DNA of 11,737 nucleotides from an uncultured Mycoplasmatota bacterium (GTDB lineage: Bacteria > Bacillota_I > Bacilli_A > RF39 > UBA660). The DNA lies in assembly GCA_947643295.1 (NCBI GenBank), contig CANRVM010000028.1, positions 1-11,737 on the forward strand. The letters are read 5' to 3'. The notes under the pieces were generated by a model that was not told the origin of the DNA, searched no databases, and saw nothing but the letters and a program-made list of their open reading frames with translations. Shown here piece after piece: positions 1 through 6,162 of the stretch (within the stretch, counting starts at the first letter, position 1; the number at the start of each line of letters is the position of its first letter). A program made the translations under genes and the position numbers.

Positions 1-52
1 ATCCTTGAATCAGTAGTATAAAATAACTGTCCAACTTTTGGGGTTCAGTACA
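1..52. mobile_element. Probable terminal inverted repeat of an IS3-family insertion sequence
   Basis: Positions 28-52 form a 25-base block that starts TG and ends CA. Read on the minus strand it is TGTACTGAACCCC followed by AAAAGTTGGACA, which resembles the ends of IS3-family (IS150-like) elements as I remember them. The body of the element would lie to the left, outside the window, because rpsU follows closely on the right. Bases 1-27 could then hold the last codons of the transposase, and stops occur in more than one frame there. The second end and the target duplication are not visible, so the assignment rests on one end only. Confidence 0.5.
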
Positions 53-53
53 T

Positions 54-212
54 AAGTGGATTCTAAGAAGTCAAAAATTGCTTAAAATAGTAATCATTCT
101 TCTCTTATTACCAATCATTTATTACCTGTTTTTATTTTTTTATCAATTTGGAAATCACTATGGAAAATTTATTCGTGCGATGTATGAACTTATTTTAAAA
201 TTAGCAAAATAA
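54..212 (+). pseudogene. C-terminal remnant of a membrane protein
   Basis: An open frame ends with TAA at 210-212 and is still open back through the putative IS end. Right after that end it encodes a basic stretch, then a hydrophobic helix of about 20 residues (KIVIILLLLPIIYYLFLFF), then a short cytoplasmic-looking tail rich in Phe, Tyr and Lys. There is no ATG with a ribosome binding site before the helix; a TTG at 78 is the only candidate start. I read it as the tail of a gene cut by the insertion element, but it could be a small membrane protein starting at TTG. No family is recognised. Confidence 0.35.
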
Positions 213-233
213 TAAAAAAATGTCGAAAAGTTA

Positions 234-262
234 TTGAAATATAAGGAAATGTCTGCTATAAT
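234..262 (+). promoter_or_regulatory. rpsU promoter
   Basis: TTGAAA at 234-239 and TATAAT at 257-262 are 17 bases apart, and the -10 box carries a TG extension (TGCTATAAT). This is a near-consensus housekeeping sigma promoter, 33 bases upstream of the rpsU start codon. It gives the ribosomal gene its own start even with an insertion element upstream. Confidence 0.85.
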
Positions 263-295
263 TCTTTTTAGGAAAAACGAAGGGAGGGATATAAG

Positions 296-505
296 ATGGC
301 AACTAAAGTACCTGTTAAAAATGGTAATCTAGATGTAGCTTTACGTAAATTTAAACAAAAAGTAGCTAGAGACGGTGTCCCTTCAGAATGCAAAAAAAGA
401 GAATGTTACGATAAACCTGGAGTTAGAAGACGTAATGCCAAAAAAGAAGGAATCAAAAACACAAGAAAAAGAAATCATGCTAATAATAAGAATAATAGAG
501 ATTAA
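296..505 (+). CDS. rpsU: Small ribosomal subunit protein bS21
   Basis: bS21 is a small basic protein of the 30S platform near the anti-Shine-Dalgarno end of 16S rRNA, and it helps mRNA binding at initiation. The 69-residue product has the family pattern: a short N-terminal strand, then NLDVALRKFKQKVARDGVP, then KKRECYDKPGVRRR with the usual basic helix, and a Lys/Arg/Asn-rich tail. It is about ten residues longer than the common 57-60, the extra length being in the tail. The ATG is preceded by AGGGAGGG at 281-288. This position beside yqeY is conserved in Bacillota. The reading is secure from sequence pattern and neighbourhood together. Confidence 0.95.
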   Translation: MATKVPVKNGNLDVALRKFKQKVARDGVPSECKKRECYDKPGVRRRNAKKEGIKNTRKRNHANNKNNRD

Positions 506-522
506 TGGTCTCTATTATTTTT
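491..522 (+). terminator. rpsU intrinsic terminator overlapping the stop codon
   Basis: AATAATAGAGA at 491-501 pairs with TCTCTATTATT at 509-519 around the loop TTAATGG, and a T run to 522 follows. The left arm consists of the last rpsU codons, so the stem spans the TAA at 503-505. It separates rpsU from yqeY, which has its own promoter just downstream. Confidence 0.75.
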
Positions 523-554
523 CAATAGAAGAATTTTATATTTTATTGTATAAT
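521..554 (+). promoter_or_regulatory. Probable yqeY promoter
   Basis: A perfect TATAAT lies at 549-554, 19 bases before the yqeY start. No good -35 box stands at 17 bases; TTCAAT at 521-526 is too far upstream (22 bases) and TAGAAG at 526-531 is a poor match. The promoter is inferred from the -10 box and from the terminator immediately upstream. Confidence 0.5.
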
Positions 555-573
555 AGAATAGGAGTGTGAGAAA

Positions 574-1017
574 ATGGAATTATTAGAAAAGTTAAAAAAT
601 GATATGGTTCTTGCCATGAAAGAGAAAAATAAAGAAACACTAACTGTTATTCGTATGTTAAAGGCATCCCTTGATAAAGAAAGAATTGATAAAAAAGCGG
701 AAATAACAGATGAGGTATTTTTAAAAGTATTAGAACGTGAAGTAAAACTAAGAAAGGATTCAAAAGAAGAATTTTTGAAAGCATCGAGAGAAGATTTGGT
801 AGTAAATATTCAAAAAGAGTTAGATATTTTAGGACAGTATCTTCCAGAACAATTAACCAAAGAAGAAGTAGAAAAAATAATAGAGGATGCGATTCGTGAA
901 ACTTCTGCTACTACCATGAGAGATATGAAAAAAGTAATGGAAATAGTCAATCCAAAAGTGGTTGCAAAGTTTGATATGAAGGAAGTAAGTTCTATGATTA
1001 AGGCTAAGTTAAGTTAA
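574..1017 (+). CDS. yqeY: GatB/YqeY domain protein
   Basis: YqeY proteins share the C-terminal, tRNA-contacting domain of the amidotransferase subunit GatB but stand alone. Their own role is not settled; a link to tRNA-dependent amidation is an inference from homology. The 147-residue product has the family length and layout: an N-terminal helical part with MKEKNKETLTVIRMLKASL, a middle section VFLKVLEREVKLRKDSKEEF, and a C-terminal part with LPEQLTKEEVEKII and the ending VSSMIKAKLS. The start codon follows AGGAGTG at 560-566. It sits directly after rpsU, the standard Bacillota arrangement, and is closed by its own terminator. Confidence 0.92.
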   Translation: MELLEKLKNDMVLAMKEKNKETLTVIRMLKASLDKERIDKKAEITDEVFLKVLEREVKLRKDSKEEFLKASREDLVVNIQKELDILGQYLPEQLTKEEVEKIIEDAIRETSATTMRDMKKVMEIVNPKVVAKFDMKEVSSMIKAKLS

Positions 1018-1034
1018 ACTTAGTCTTCTTTTTT
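1002..1034 (+). terminator. yqeY intrinsic terminator
   Basis: GGCTAAGTT at 1002-1010 pairs with AACTTAGTC at 1017-1025 (nine pairs with one G-T) around a six-base loop, followed by TTCTTTTTT. As with rpsU, the left arm is made of the last codons of the gene. Confidence 0.75.
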
Positions 1035-1079
1035 AAATAATTGAAATTTTTATCACATATTCTAGTAATAGGTGATACC

Positions 1080-1325
1080 ATGTTGAATAAATTGAAAGAC
1101 TATATTAATGATAATGAATTTCGAATTACCATATTTAGTGATAGAATCTATGTGGTTAATTATAAAGAAGTGTTATCATTAGAAGACGAGAGAATTTCTT
1201 TTTCTACTTCCAATGGAAGAATTATTGTAAAAGGAGATTATTTAACACTGAATAAATTATTAGATAAAGAAGTATTAATTAGTGGGAAAACAAAGGATAT
1301 AGAGGTTGATTTCCATGACGAATAA
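1080..1325 (+). CDS. yqfC: YqfC family sporulation-associated protein
   Basis: YqfC is a small protein that is coupled to yqfD and, in Bacillus subtilis, transcribed by the mother-cell sporulation factor sigma E. Its molecular role is unknown. The ATG at 1080 gives 81 residues and follows AGGTGA at 1070-1075; a TTG at 1041 would add 13 residues but has no binding site. The product is rich in beta strands: a repeated hydrophobic/polar pattern FRITIFSDRIYVVNYKEV, then SFSTSNGRIIVKGDYLTL and VLISGKTKDIEVDF. This matches the compact YqfC fold. The gene overlaps yqfD by 11 bases, pointing to coupled translation. Assignment rests on the strand pattern and on the position before yqfD. Confidence 0.8.
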   Translation: MLNKLKDYINDNEFRITIFSDRIYVVNYKEVLSLEDERISFSTSNGRIIVKGDYLTLNKLLDKEVLISGKTKDIEVDFHDE

Positions 1326-2499
1326 ATACAAATTAAAAATAGAAGGAAAAGATGTTAAAAGATTTATTAAGAATATTATTTCGAAAAAAATAGAACTCTA
1401 TGATATTGTAATAAAAGATGGGTACTCTTTTATTACTGTAGAAGAAGATGGATACCAGGAAATCAAAAAAATAAAGACAAGCTACAAAATAAAAGTAGTC
1501 GAAGAATATGGACCAATTAAAATACAACATTTAGGTAGGAAATATTTTGTTTTTTTTGTGTTTTTAATACTAGGTATTATTTTGTTAGAAGTTCTTTCTA
1601 ATATTATTTTTTCAATAGAAGTAAAACATGCTAAAAGTGATATTAGAGAGTTAGTTTTGAATGATTTAAAAGAATATGGTATTGAGAAGTATCACTTTAA
1701 AGTAAGTTTTCAAGAAAAAGAAAAAATAATAAGTAAAATATTAAGTAAAGAAGTTGATCGTCTCGAATGGTTAGAAATTGAGCCAATTGGTACAAAGTAT
1801 GTAGTAAAGGTAGAAGAAAGAGTGAAAAAAGAGAAAGAAAAAGAAAAAAAAGAACAACATATTGTTGCGAAAAAGAATGCCATGATATTAGAAATACAAG
1901 CAGATAGTGGAGAAGTCGTTACTAAAAAAAATGATTATGTAAAAAAAGGTGATATTCTAATTAGTGGTTTTATTTCAAAAGATGAAGAAATCAAAAAGAA
2001 AGTCCATGCAGAAGGAGTAGTATTCGGAGAAGTTTGGTATAATGTTAGTATTTCTCTTCCAAAAACGTATAAAGAAGTACAACAAAAAAAAGATAAAAAA
2101 AGGACTTTAGAAGTGAAATTTTTAAATCACAACTTGTTCCTTTTCAACTTCAAACCATTTAAAACATACAAAGTAAAAAGAATAAAACTATTAGAAAATA
2201 ATTTACTACCAATTAGTATAAATTATAGTGAACTACAAAAGACAGAAGAAATTATAAAAAGATATAACACTAGTAAAGGAGAACAAGAAGGAATTAAAAT
2301 GGCAGAAGAAAAGTTAAAAAGAAAACTATCTTCCAAAGATTCCATTATTTCTAAAAAAGTTTTGAAAAAAAGGGAGAAAAATAGTACAATAGAAATGGAT
2401 ATATTTTTTAAAGTAAAAGAGGACATTACAGATTATGAAAGTATAGAAGATATTAATATAGAAGAATTAGAAGGTGAAAAGGATGGAACAAGTCAGTAA
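1315..2499 (+). CDS. yqfD: Sporulation protein YqfD (stage IV type membrane protein)
   Basis: YqfD is a single-pass membrane protein tied to sporulation in Bacillus; its biochemical function is not known. The 394-residue product matches the family length. A soluble N-terminal part (about residues 1-72) is followed by one membrane helix at about 76-100 (YFVFFVFLILGIILLEVLSN). A large extracytoplasmic part follows, with a very Lys/Glu-rich segment near 165-185 and the stretch VVTKKNDYVKKGDILISG. The end is charged and coil-like. The start at ATG 1315 is preferred to an in-frame TTG at 1306; GAGG at 1302-1305 would serve it. It overlaps yqfC upstream and the VanZ gene downstream. In Bacillus phoH would come next, but here it is absent. 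Confidence 0.88.
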   Translation: MTNKYKLKIEGKDVKRFIKNIISKKIELYDIVIKDGYSFITVEEDGYQEIKKIKTSYKIKVVEEYGPIKIQHLGRKYFVFFVFLILGIILLEVLSNIIFSIEVKHAKSDIRELVLNDLKEYGIEKYHFKVSFQEKEKIISKILSKEVDRLEWLEIEPIGTKYVVKVEERVKKEKEKEKKEQHIVAKKNAMILEIQADSGEVVTKKNDYVKKGDILISGFISKDEEIKKKVHAEGVVFGEVWYNVSISLPKTYKEVQQKKDKKRTLEVKFLNHNLFLFNFKPFKTYKVKRIKLLENNLLPISINYSELQKTEEIIKRYNTSKGEQEGIKMAEEKLKRKLSSKDSIISKKVLKKREKNSTIEMDIFFKVKEDITDYESIEDINIEELEGEKDGTSQ

Positions 2500-3079
2500 A
2501 ACGATACAAGGATTAATTGAATTAACATGGCCCATGATTATTATTTCAATCGTTATTGTTGTATCATTAAGGGTTACTTATTTAATGAAAAATCACCTTC
2601 ATCTAACTTTATATAAAGAATTACTTATGTTATCTTTTATTATTTATATATTATGTCTATTTCAAGTAGTTACTTTTCAAGATGCTACTAGTTGGAGTAG
2701 CAATAATTTTATTCCATTTAAAGAGATGTTTAGATATCAACTAGGTAGTAGGTTATTTATTAAAAATGTAATAGGAAATATTACTTTATTTATTCCATTC
2801 GGTTTATTTAGTAGTCATTATTTAAAGTTAGAAAAGCCTTATTTAATCTTACTATTAACCTTGATAGCTTCTTTTTCTATTGAACTCGTACAAATGGTAA
2901 TAGGAAGAGTATTTGATGTTGATGATATTATGTTAAATGTTATTGGAGGAGTCATTGGGTTTTATATCTATCGATTTATTGTAAAAATAATAAATAAATT
3001 ACCTGATTTTATGAAATCGGAAGGATTTTTAAATATTGTATCTATAATCATATTAGTAGGAATTATTGCATTAATATAG
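2483..3079 (+). CDS. VanZ family integral membrane protein
   Basis: VanZ-like proteins are small multi-pass membrane proteins; the founding member gives low-level teicoplanin resistance, while most relatives have no known function. The 198-residue product has about five hydrophobic segments: near 16-34, 47-66, 94-112, 121-142 and 150-167, and a last one at the C-terminus. The central block carries the family signature: NNFIPFKEM, then NVIGNITLFIPFGLF, then SIELVQMVIGRVFDVDDIMLN followed by a Gly-rich segment. ATG 2483 is chosen because AAGGTGA at 2472-2477 precedes it; an in-frame GTG at 2474 would lack one. It overlaps the end of yqfD by 17 bases. Its presence at this position is not the usual Bacillota order. 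Confidence 0.85.
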   Translation: MEQVSKTIQGLIELTWPMIIISIVIVVSLRVTYLMKNHLHLTLYKELLMLSFIIYILCLFQVVTFQDATSWSSNNFIPFKEMFRYQLGSRLFIKNVIGNITLFIPFGLFSSHYLKLEKPYLILLLTLIASFSIELVQMVIGRVFDVDDIMLNVIGGVIGFYIYRFIVKIINKLPDFMKSEGFLNIVSIIILVGIIALI

Positions 3080-3088
3080 GAGGTAGTA

Positions 3089-3550
3089 ATGAACCATATT
3101 GAAATTTTTAATCAAACAGAAAAAGAAATAGAGGAACTAGACGAAGTAAATAGAGTTTTAGAGTATGCAGTGAAGAAAGAGAATTTAGAGAAAGTAGAAT
3201 TTAATGTCATTATAGTGGATAATTCTTATATTCATGAATTAAATAAAAACTATCGTGGTATTGATAGGGAAACGGATGTGATTACCTTTGCTTTGGAAGA
3301 TGAAGAAGAAGTTGTTAATGGTAGTGATAGTAGAGTATTAGGAGATATTTATATTTCGATTGATAAAGCAAAAATGCAAGCAGAAGAATATCATCATTCT
3401 TTAAAAAGAGAACTAAGTTTTTTAGCGGTTCATGGTTTTTATCATTTACTAGGTTATGATCATATGAATGAAGAAGATGAAAAAAAAATGTTTCATCGTC
3501 AGGAGGAAGTATTAAATGAGTGTGGTATCCAAAGAGAAGTTAGTGAGTAA
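3089..3550 (+). CDS. ybeY: Endoribonuclease YbeY (16S rRNA maturation factor)
   Basis: YbeY is a zinc-dependent single-strand endoribonuclease needed for 16S rRNA 3' end maturation and 70S quality control. The 153-residue product has the family length. The metal site HGFYHLLGYDH is complete (His115, His119, His125), and the upstream block NYRGIDRETDVITFAL at 54-69 is the second family signature. A strong AGGAGGT at 3078-3084 precedes the ATG and overlaps the stop codon of the VanZ gene. The gene overlaps dgkA by 35 bases. Its partner era, also acting on the 16S 3' end, lies three genes downstream. Confidence 0.96.
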   Translation: MNHIEIFNQTEKEIEELDEVNRVLEYAVKKENLEKVEFNVIIVDNSYIHELNKNYRGIDRETDVITFALEDEEEVVNGSDSRVLGDIYISIDKAKMQAEEYHHSLKRELSFLAVHGFYHLLGYDHMNEEDEKKMFHRQEEVLNECGIQREVSE

Positions 3551-3908
3551 AAAACGTCTTATCAATAGTTTTAAATATGCAATAGAAGGAATGAAAACAG
3601 CTTACAAGGAAGAACAAAATTTACGACTTCATACTGTTAGTGCTATTGTTATAGTTATTTTAGGGATAGTATTCAAATTAAGTATGATAGAACTAAGCAT
3701 TTGCTTAATATTAATAGGTTTAGTTTTAATGGCAGAATTTTTTAATACCGCTTTGGAAAATATAGTAGATATGATAACACTAGAGAAAAATCCATATGCC
3801 AAAAAAGCAAAAGATATCTCAGCAGCAGGAGTTCTTATTTTTGCCATTGTATCAGGACTTATCGGTGGTCTAATATTTATACCAAAAATAATAGATTTTA
3901 TAAAATAA
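3516..3908 (+). CDS. dgkA: Undecaprenol/diacylglycerol kinase
   Basis: This is a small membrane kinase that phosphorylates undecaprenol (or diacylglycerol) with ATP; in Gram-positives it recycles the lipid carrier of cell wall synthesis. The 130-residue product has an amphipathic N-terminus, helices at about 41-53, 57-73 and 104-126, and the signature AEFFNTALENIVDMI (73-87) with Glu74, Asn77, Glu81 and Asp85. KKAKDISAAGV (96-106) completes the active site. The ATG lies inside the ybeY 3' end and follows AGGAGGA at 3501-3507, so the overlap is real and translation is probably coupled. Undecaprenol is the likelier substrate, from knowledge of the Gram-positive members. Confidence 0.93.
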   Translation: MSVVSKEKLVSKKRLINSFKYAIEGMKTAYKEEQNLRLHTVSAIVIVILGIVFKLSMIELSICLILIGLVLMAEFFNTALENIVDMITLEKNPYAKKAKDISAAGVLIFAIVSGLIGGLIFIPKIIDFIK

Positions 3909-3920
3909 AAGGAGTAGAAG

Positions 3921-4304
3921 ATGAAAGAAAAATTATTAAAATTACATAAAAATGCTTATTCACCATATTTTCACTTTCCAGTAAGTGCGATTGTTGTCAC
4001 AACTGATTTAAAAGAATTTTCTGGAGTGAATGTAGAAAATGCTAATGGCACTAGTATTTGTGCAGAAAGAAATGCGATTGCGAGTGCGGTTGCTAATGGT
4101 TATCAAAAGAACGAGTTTAAGGAAATCAATATTATGGTATCTAGTAAAAAAATAGGAACACCTTGTTTTGCTTGTCGTCAAGTAATATTGGAATTTTTTT
4201 CAAAAGAAGCTATCGTTCGTTGTTTTTCTACTACTGGAGAATATAAAGAATATACAGTAGAAGAATTGTGTCCCTATCCATTTGGGAGTGATGATTTAGT
4301 ATGA
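3921..4304 (+). CDS. cdd: Cytidine deaminase
   Basis: The enzyme deaminates cytidine and deoxycytidine to uridine and deoxyuridine in pyrimidine salvage. The 127-residue length is that of the homotetrameric, one-domain form. The zinc site is complete: CAE at 47-49 (Cys47, catalytic Glu49) and PCFAC at 81-85 (Cys82, Cys85). NVENAN at 37-42 is the substrate-binding loop. AGGAG at 3910-3914 precedes the start. The stop TGA overlaps the era start codon as ATGA, and it shows that TGA is read as stop in this organism. The position between dgkA and era is the standard one. Confidence 0.96.
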   Translation: MKEKLLKLHKNAYSPYFHFPVSAIVVTTDLKEFSGVNVENANGTSICAERNAIASAVANGYQKNEFKEINIMVSSKKIGTPCFACRQVILEFFSKEAIVRCFSTTGEYKEYTVEELCPYPFGSDDLV

Positions 4305-5188
4305 AATGCGGATTTGTTAGTTTAGTTGGTAGACCAAATGTAGGAAAAAGTACGTTGTTAAATCAAATATTAGGTATGAAGCTTGCGATTACTTCAGATA
4401 AAGCAGGTACCACAAGAAATATTATTAATGGTATTTATAATGATTTGGACTCTCAAATTATCTTTGTAGATACTCCTGGTATTCATAAACCAAATCATAA
4501 ATTAGGAAATCTACTAAACAAAAAGGCTTATACCACAAATGAGGATGTCGATGTAATATTATTTTTAGTAGACATTGCAAAAGGTTTTGGAAAGGGAGAT
4601 CAGTTTGTACTGAATAAGATAAAAGACAAAGAAATACCCGTAATTTTACTTTTAAATAAAATTGACCAAATAAGTGATAAAACAAGATTATTAAAAGAAA
4701 TTGATACCTTAAAAGCCTTTTATCCTTTTACAGAAATTATTCCCATTTCTGCCAAAAAACGTGATAATGTGGATAGCTTGTTACAAACCATAAAAAAGTA
4801 TCTAACAGAAGAAGAAAGAATCTATAGTGAAGAGGAGATTACTAATGTTTCTACTCGTTTCATTATGGGAGAGTTTGTTCGTGAAAAAGTATTAAAACTT
4901 ACCAAAGAAGAAGTTCCTCATGCTGTTACTTGCTATGTAGAAAACTATGAAGAAGAAGAAAATATGGTTCATATTCAAGTATTGATTGTTGTTGACCGGG
5001 ATAACTTAAAGAAAATTATTATTGGAAAACAAGGTGTCATGTTAAAAGAAATTGGTACGATGGCAAGAAAAGATATGGAACATTTTCTAGGAAAAAAGGT
5101 CTTTTTAGAAACCTATGTCAAAACATTAAAAAACTGGAGAGATGAAGAAAAGTATTTTTCTGAATTAGGTTTAAAAGAAGATGAATAA
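4301..5188 (+). CDS. era: GTPase Era
   Basis: Era is an essential GTPase that binds the 3' end of 16S rRNA and the 30S subunit during assembly. The 295-residue protein is full length. The GTPase domain shows G1 GRPNVGKST (10-18), the switch segment with TTRNII (37-42), G3 DTPG (57-60), G4 NKID (119-122) and G5 SAK (150-152). The C-terminal KH domain is marked by IIIGKQGVMLKEIG (239-252) followed by the usual helix and VKTLKNW. The start overlaps the cdd stop by four bases; the nearest purine run, GGGAGT at 4284-4289, is rather far, so coupling to cdd probably drives initiation. All key residues are present. Confidence 0.97.
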   Translation: MKCGFVSLVGRPNVGKSTLLNQILGMKLAITSDKAGTTRNIINGIYNDLDSQIIFVDTPGIHKPNHKLGNLLNKKAYTTNEDVDVILFLVDIAKGFGKGDQFVLNKIKDKEIPVILLLNKIDQISDKTRLLKEIDTLKAFYPFTEIIPISAKKRDNVDSLLQTIKKYLTEEERIYSEEEITNVSTRFIMGEFVREKVLKLTKEEVPHAVTCYVENYEEEENMVHIQVLIVVDRDNLKKIIIGKQGVMLKEIGTMARKDMEHFLGKKVFLETYVKTLKNWRDEEKYFSELGLKEDE

Positions 5189-5229
5189 AAATTTTATAAA
5201 ACCACCAATATAGTAATAGAGGTGATTTT

Positions 5230-5319
5230 ATGGATAAAATTGTATGGGATTTATTTAAAGAAACAGGAGATATTAAATATTATCTTCTTTTAAAAAATAT
5301 GAAACAAAAAAAGAAGTGA
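5230..5319 (+). CDS. yqzL: YqzL-like small protein between era and recO
   Basis: A 29-residue ORF with ATG at 5230 and TGA at 5317-5319 follows AGAGGTGAT at 5218-5226. The product begins MDKIVWDLFKETGDIKYYLL and ends Lys-rich. This resembles YqzL of Bacillus subtilis, a short protein of unknown function encoded at exactly this place between era and recO. The aromatic-acidic start W-D-L-F-x-x-T-G-D and the Tyr-Leu-Leu that follows are the features I match. It is shorter than the roughly 47 residues of the Bacillus protein. The stop lies four bases before the recO start. Confidence 0.75.
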   Translation: MDKIVWDLFKETGDIKYYLLLKNMKQKKK

Positions 5320-5323
5320 TGAT

Positions 5324-6064
5324 GTGAAGATTGAAGAAGTAGAAGGAATTATTCTTAGTGAAACCAATTATAGTGAAACTAGTAAAATACTAAATATTCT
5401 AACAAAAGAGTATGGACTAATTGGAGTAGTCTCCAAAGGATGTCGTAATATGAAAAGTAAACTAAGAGGAGTTAGTAGAAAACTTGTTTTTGGTAAATTT
5501 CATATTTATTATAAACAAAATGGTCTTTCTACTTTAATTAGTGTGGATATTTTGAATTCTTTTACTCATTTATTATCCGATTTGACGAAAGTTTCTTATG
5601 CATCCTATTTAGTGGATTTGGTATGGCAAGTATTAAAACAAAATAATGATAGTGAAATTTACATCATTTTAAAAAATACTTTGGTAAAAATAGAGGAAGG
5701 ATTTTCTCCTGCCATTCTTACTTCGATTGTAGAGATGAAACTACTAGATTATTTAGGTGTAAAACCAATGATTGATGGATGTAGTGAGTGTGGTTCCACT
5801 GCTAATATCGTTTCGCTATCTTCTTCTCTTGGTGGTTATATTTGTGCTAATTGTTATCAAAACGAAGGAATGGTTAGCGATAAAACCATTAAACTTGTTA
5901 GAATGTTTTTCTATGTAGACATAAAAAGTATCTCTAAATTAGAAGTAAGTGATGAGATATTAAAAGAAATTAATCAATTTTTAGACGATTACTACGATAG
6001 ATATACAGGTCTTTATCTAAAAAGTAAAGATTTCTTAAAGAAAATTGTAAAGTTAGAAGCATAA
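5324..6064 (+). CDS. recO: DNA repair protein RecO
   Basis: RecO works with RecR, and RecF, to load RecA on SSB-coated DNA and anneals complementary strands. The 246-residue product has the family build: an N-terminal OB-fold (residues 1-75) opening EGIILSETNYSETSKILNILT, including YGLIGVVSKGCRNMKSKLRG, then a helical domain. The zinc-finger cysteines are at 153/156 (CSEC) and 174/177 (CANC). The start is GTG at 5324; purines at 5311-5322 upstream and the yqzL stop overlap the binding site. It is the last intact gene of the run that begins at yqfC. In Bacillus glyQ or glyS would follow directly, but here 2.5 kb of other material intervenes. Confidence 0.95.
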   Translation: MKIEEVEGIILSETNYSETSKILNILTKEYGLIGVVSKGCRNMKSKLRGVSRKLVFGKFHIYYKQNGLSTLISVDILNSFTHLLSDLTKVSYASYLVDLVWQVLKQNNDSEIYIILKNTLVKIEEGFSPAILTSIVEMKLLDYLGVKPMIDGCSECGSTANIVSLSSSLGGYICANCYQNEGMVSDKTIKLVRMFFYVDIKSISKLEVSDEILKEINQFLDDYYDRYTGLYLKSKDFLKKIVKLEA

Positions 6065-6088
6065 AACTAGAAGATAGTTTTTTCTTTT
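6063..6088 (+). terminator. Possible weak terminator after recO
   Basis: AAAACTA at 6063-6069 pairs with TAGTTTT at 6075-6081 around a five-base loop, followed by TT, C and TTTT. The stem has a single G-C pair, so it is weak. It would close the yqfC-recO run. Confidence 0.4.
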
Positions 6089-6162
6089 GGAGATGTTTTC
6101 TTATTGATAGTAAACATAATCTTTTCGTAATGGTAATATATATTAAAGAAAAGAGGCTTATT

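Noticed and set aside
375..569. 64-codon frame overlapping rpsU
   Set aside because: It lies in another frame of rpsU and its terminator, has no binding site, and encodes nothing family-like.
1041..1079. Longer YqfC starting at TTG 1041
   Set aside because: No ribosome binding site precedes it, and the extra residues are not family-like, while ATG 1080 has AGGTGA at good distance.
1333..4685. Minus-strand frames of 60-75 codons within yqfD, dgkA and era
   Set aside because: All are reverse shadows of clearly coding + strand genes, without binding sites or recognisable products.
6104..6139. Promoter TTGATA with TAATAT before the serine hydrolase pseudogene
   Set aside because: The spacing is 24 bases, far from 17; only an extended -10 box (TGGTAATAT at 6131-6139) could be argued, which is too weak alone.
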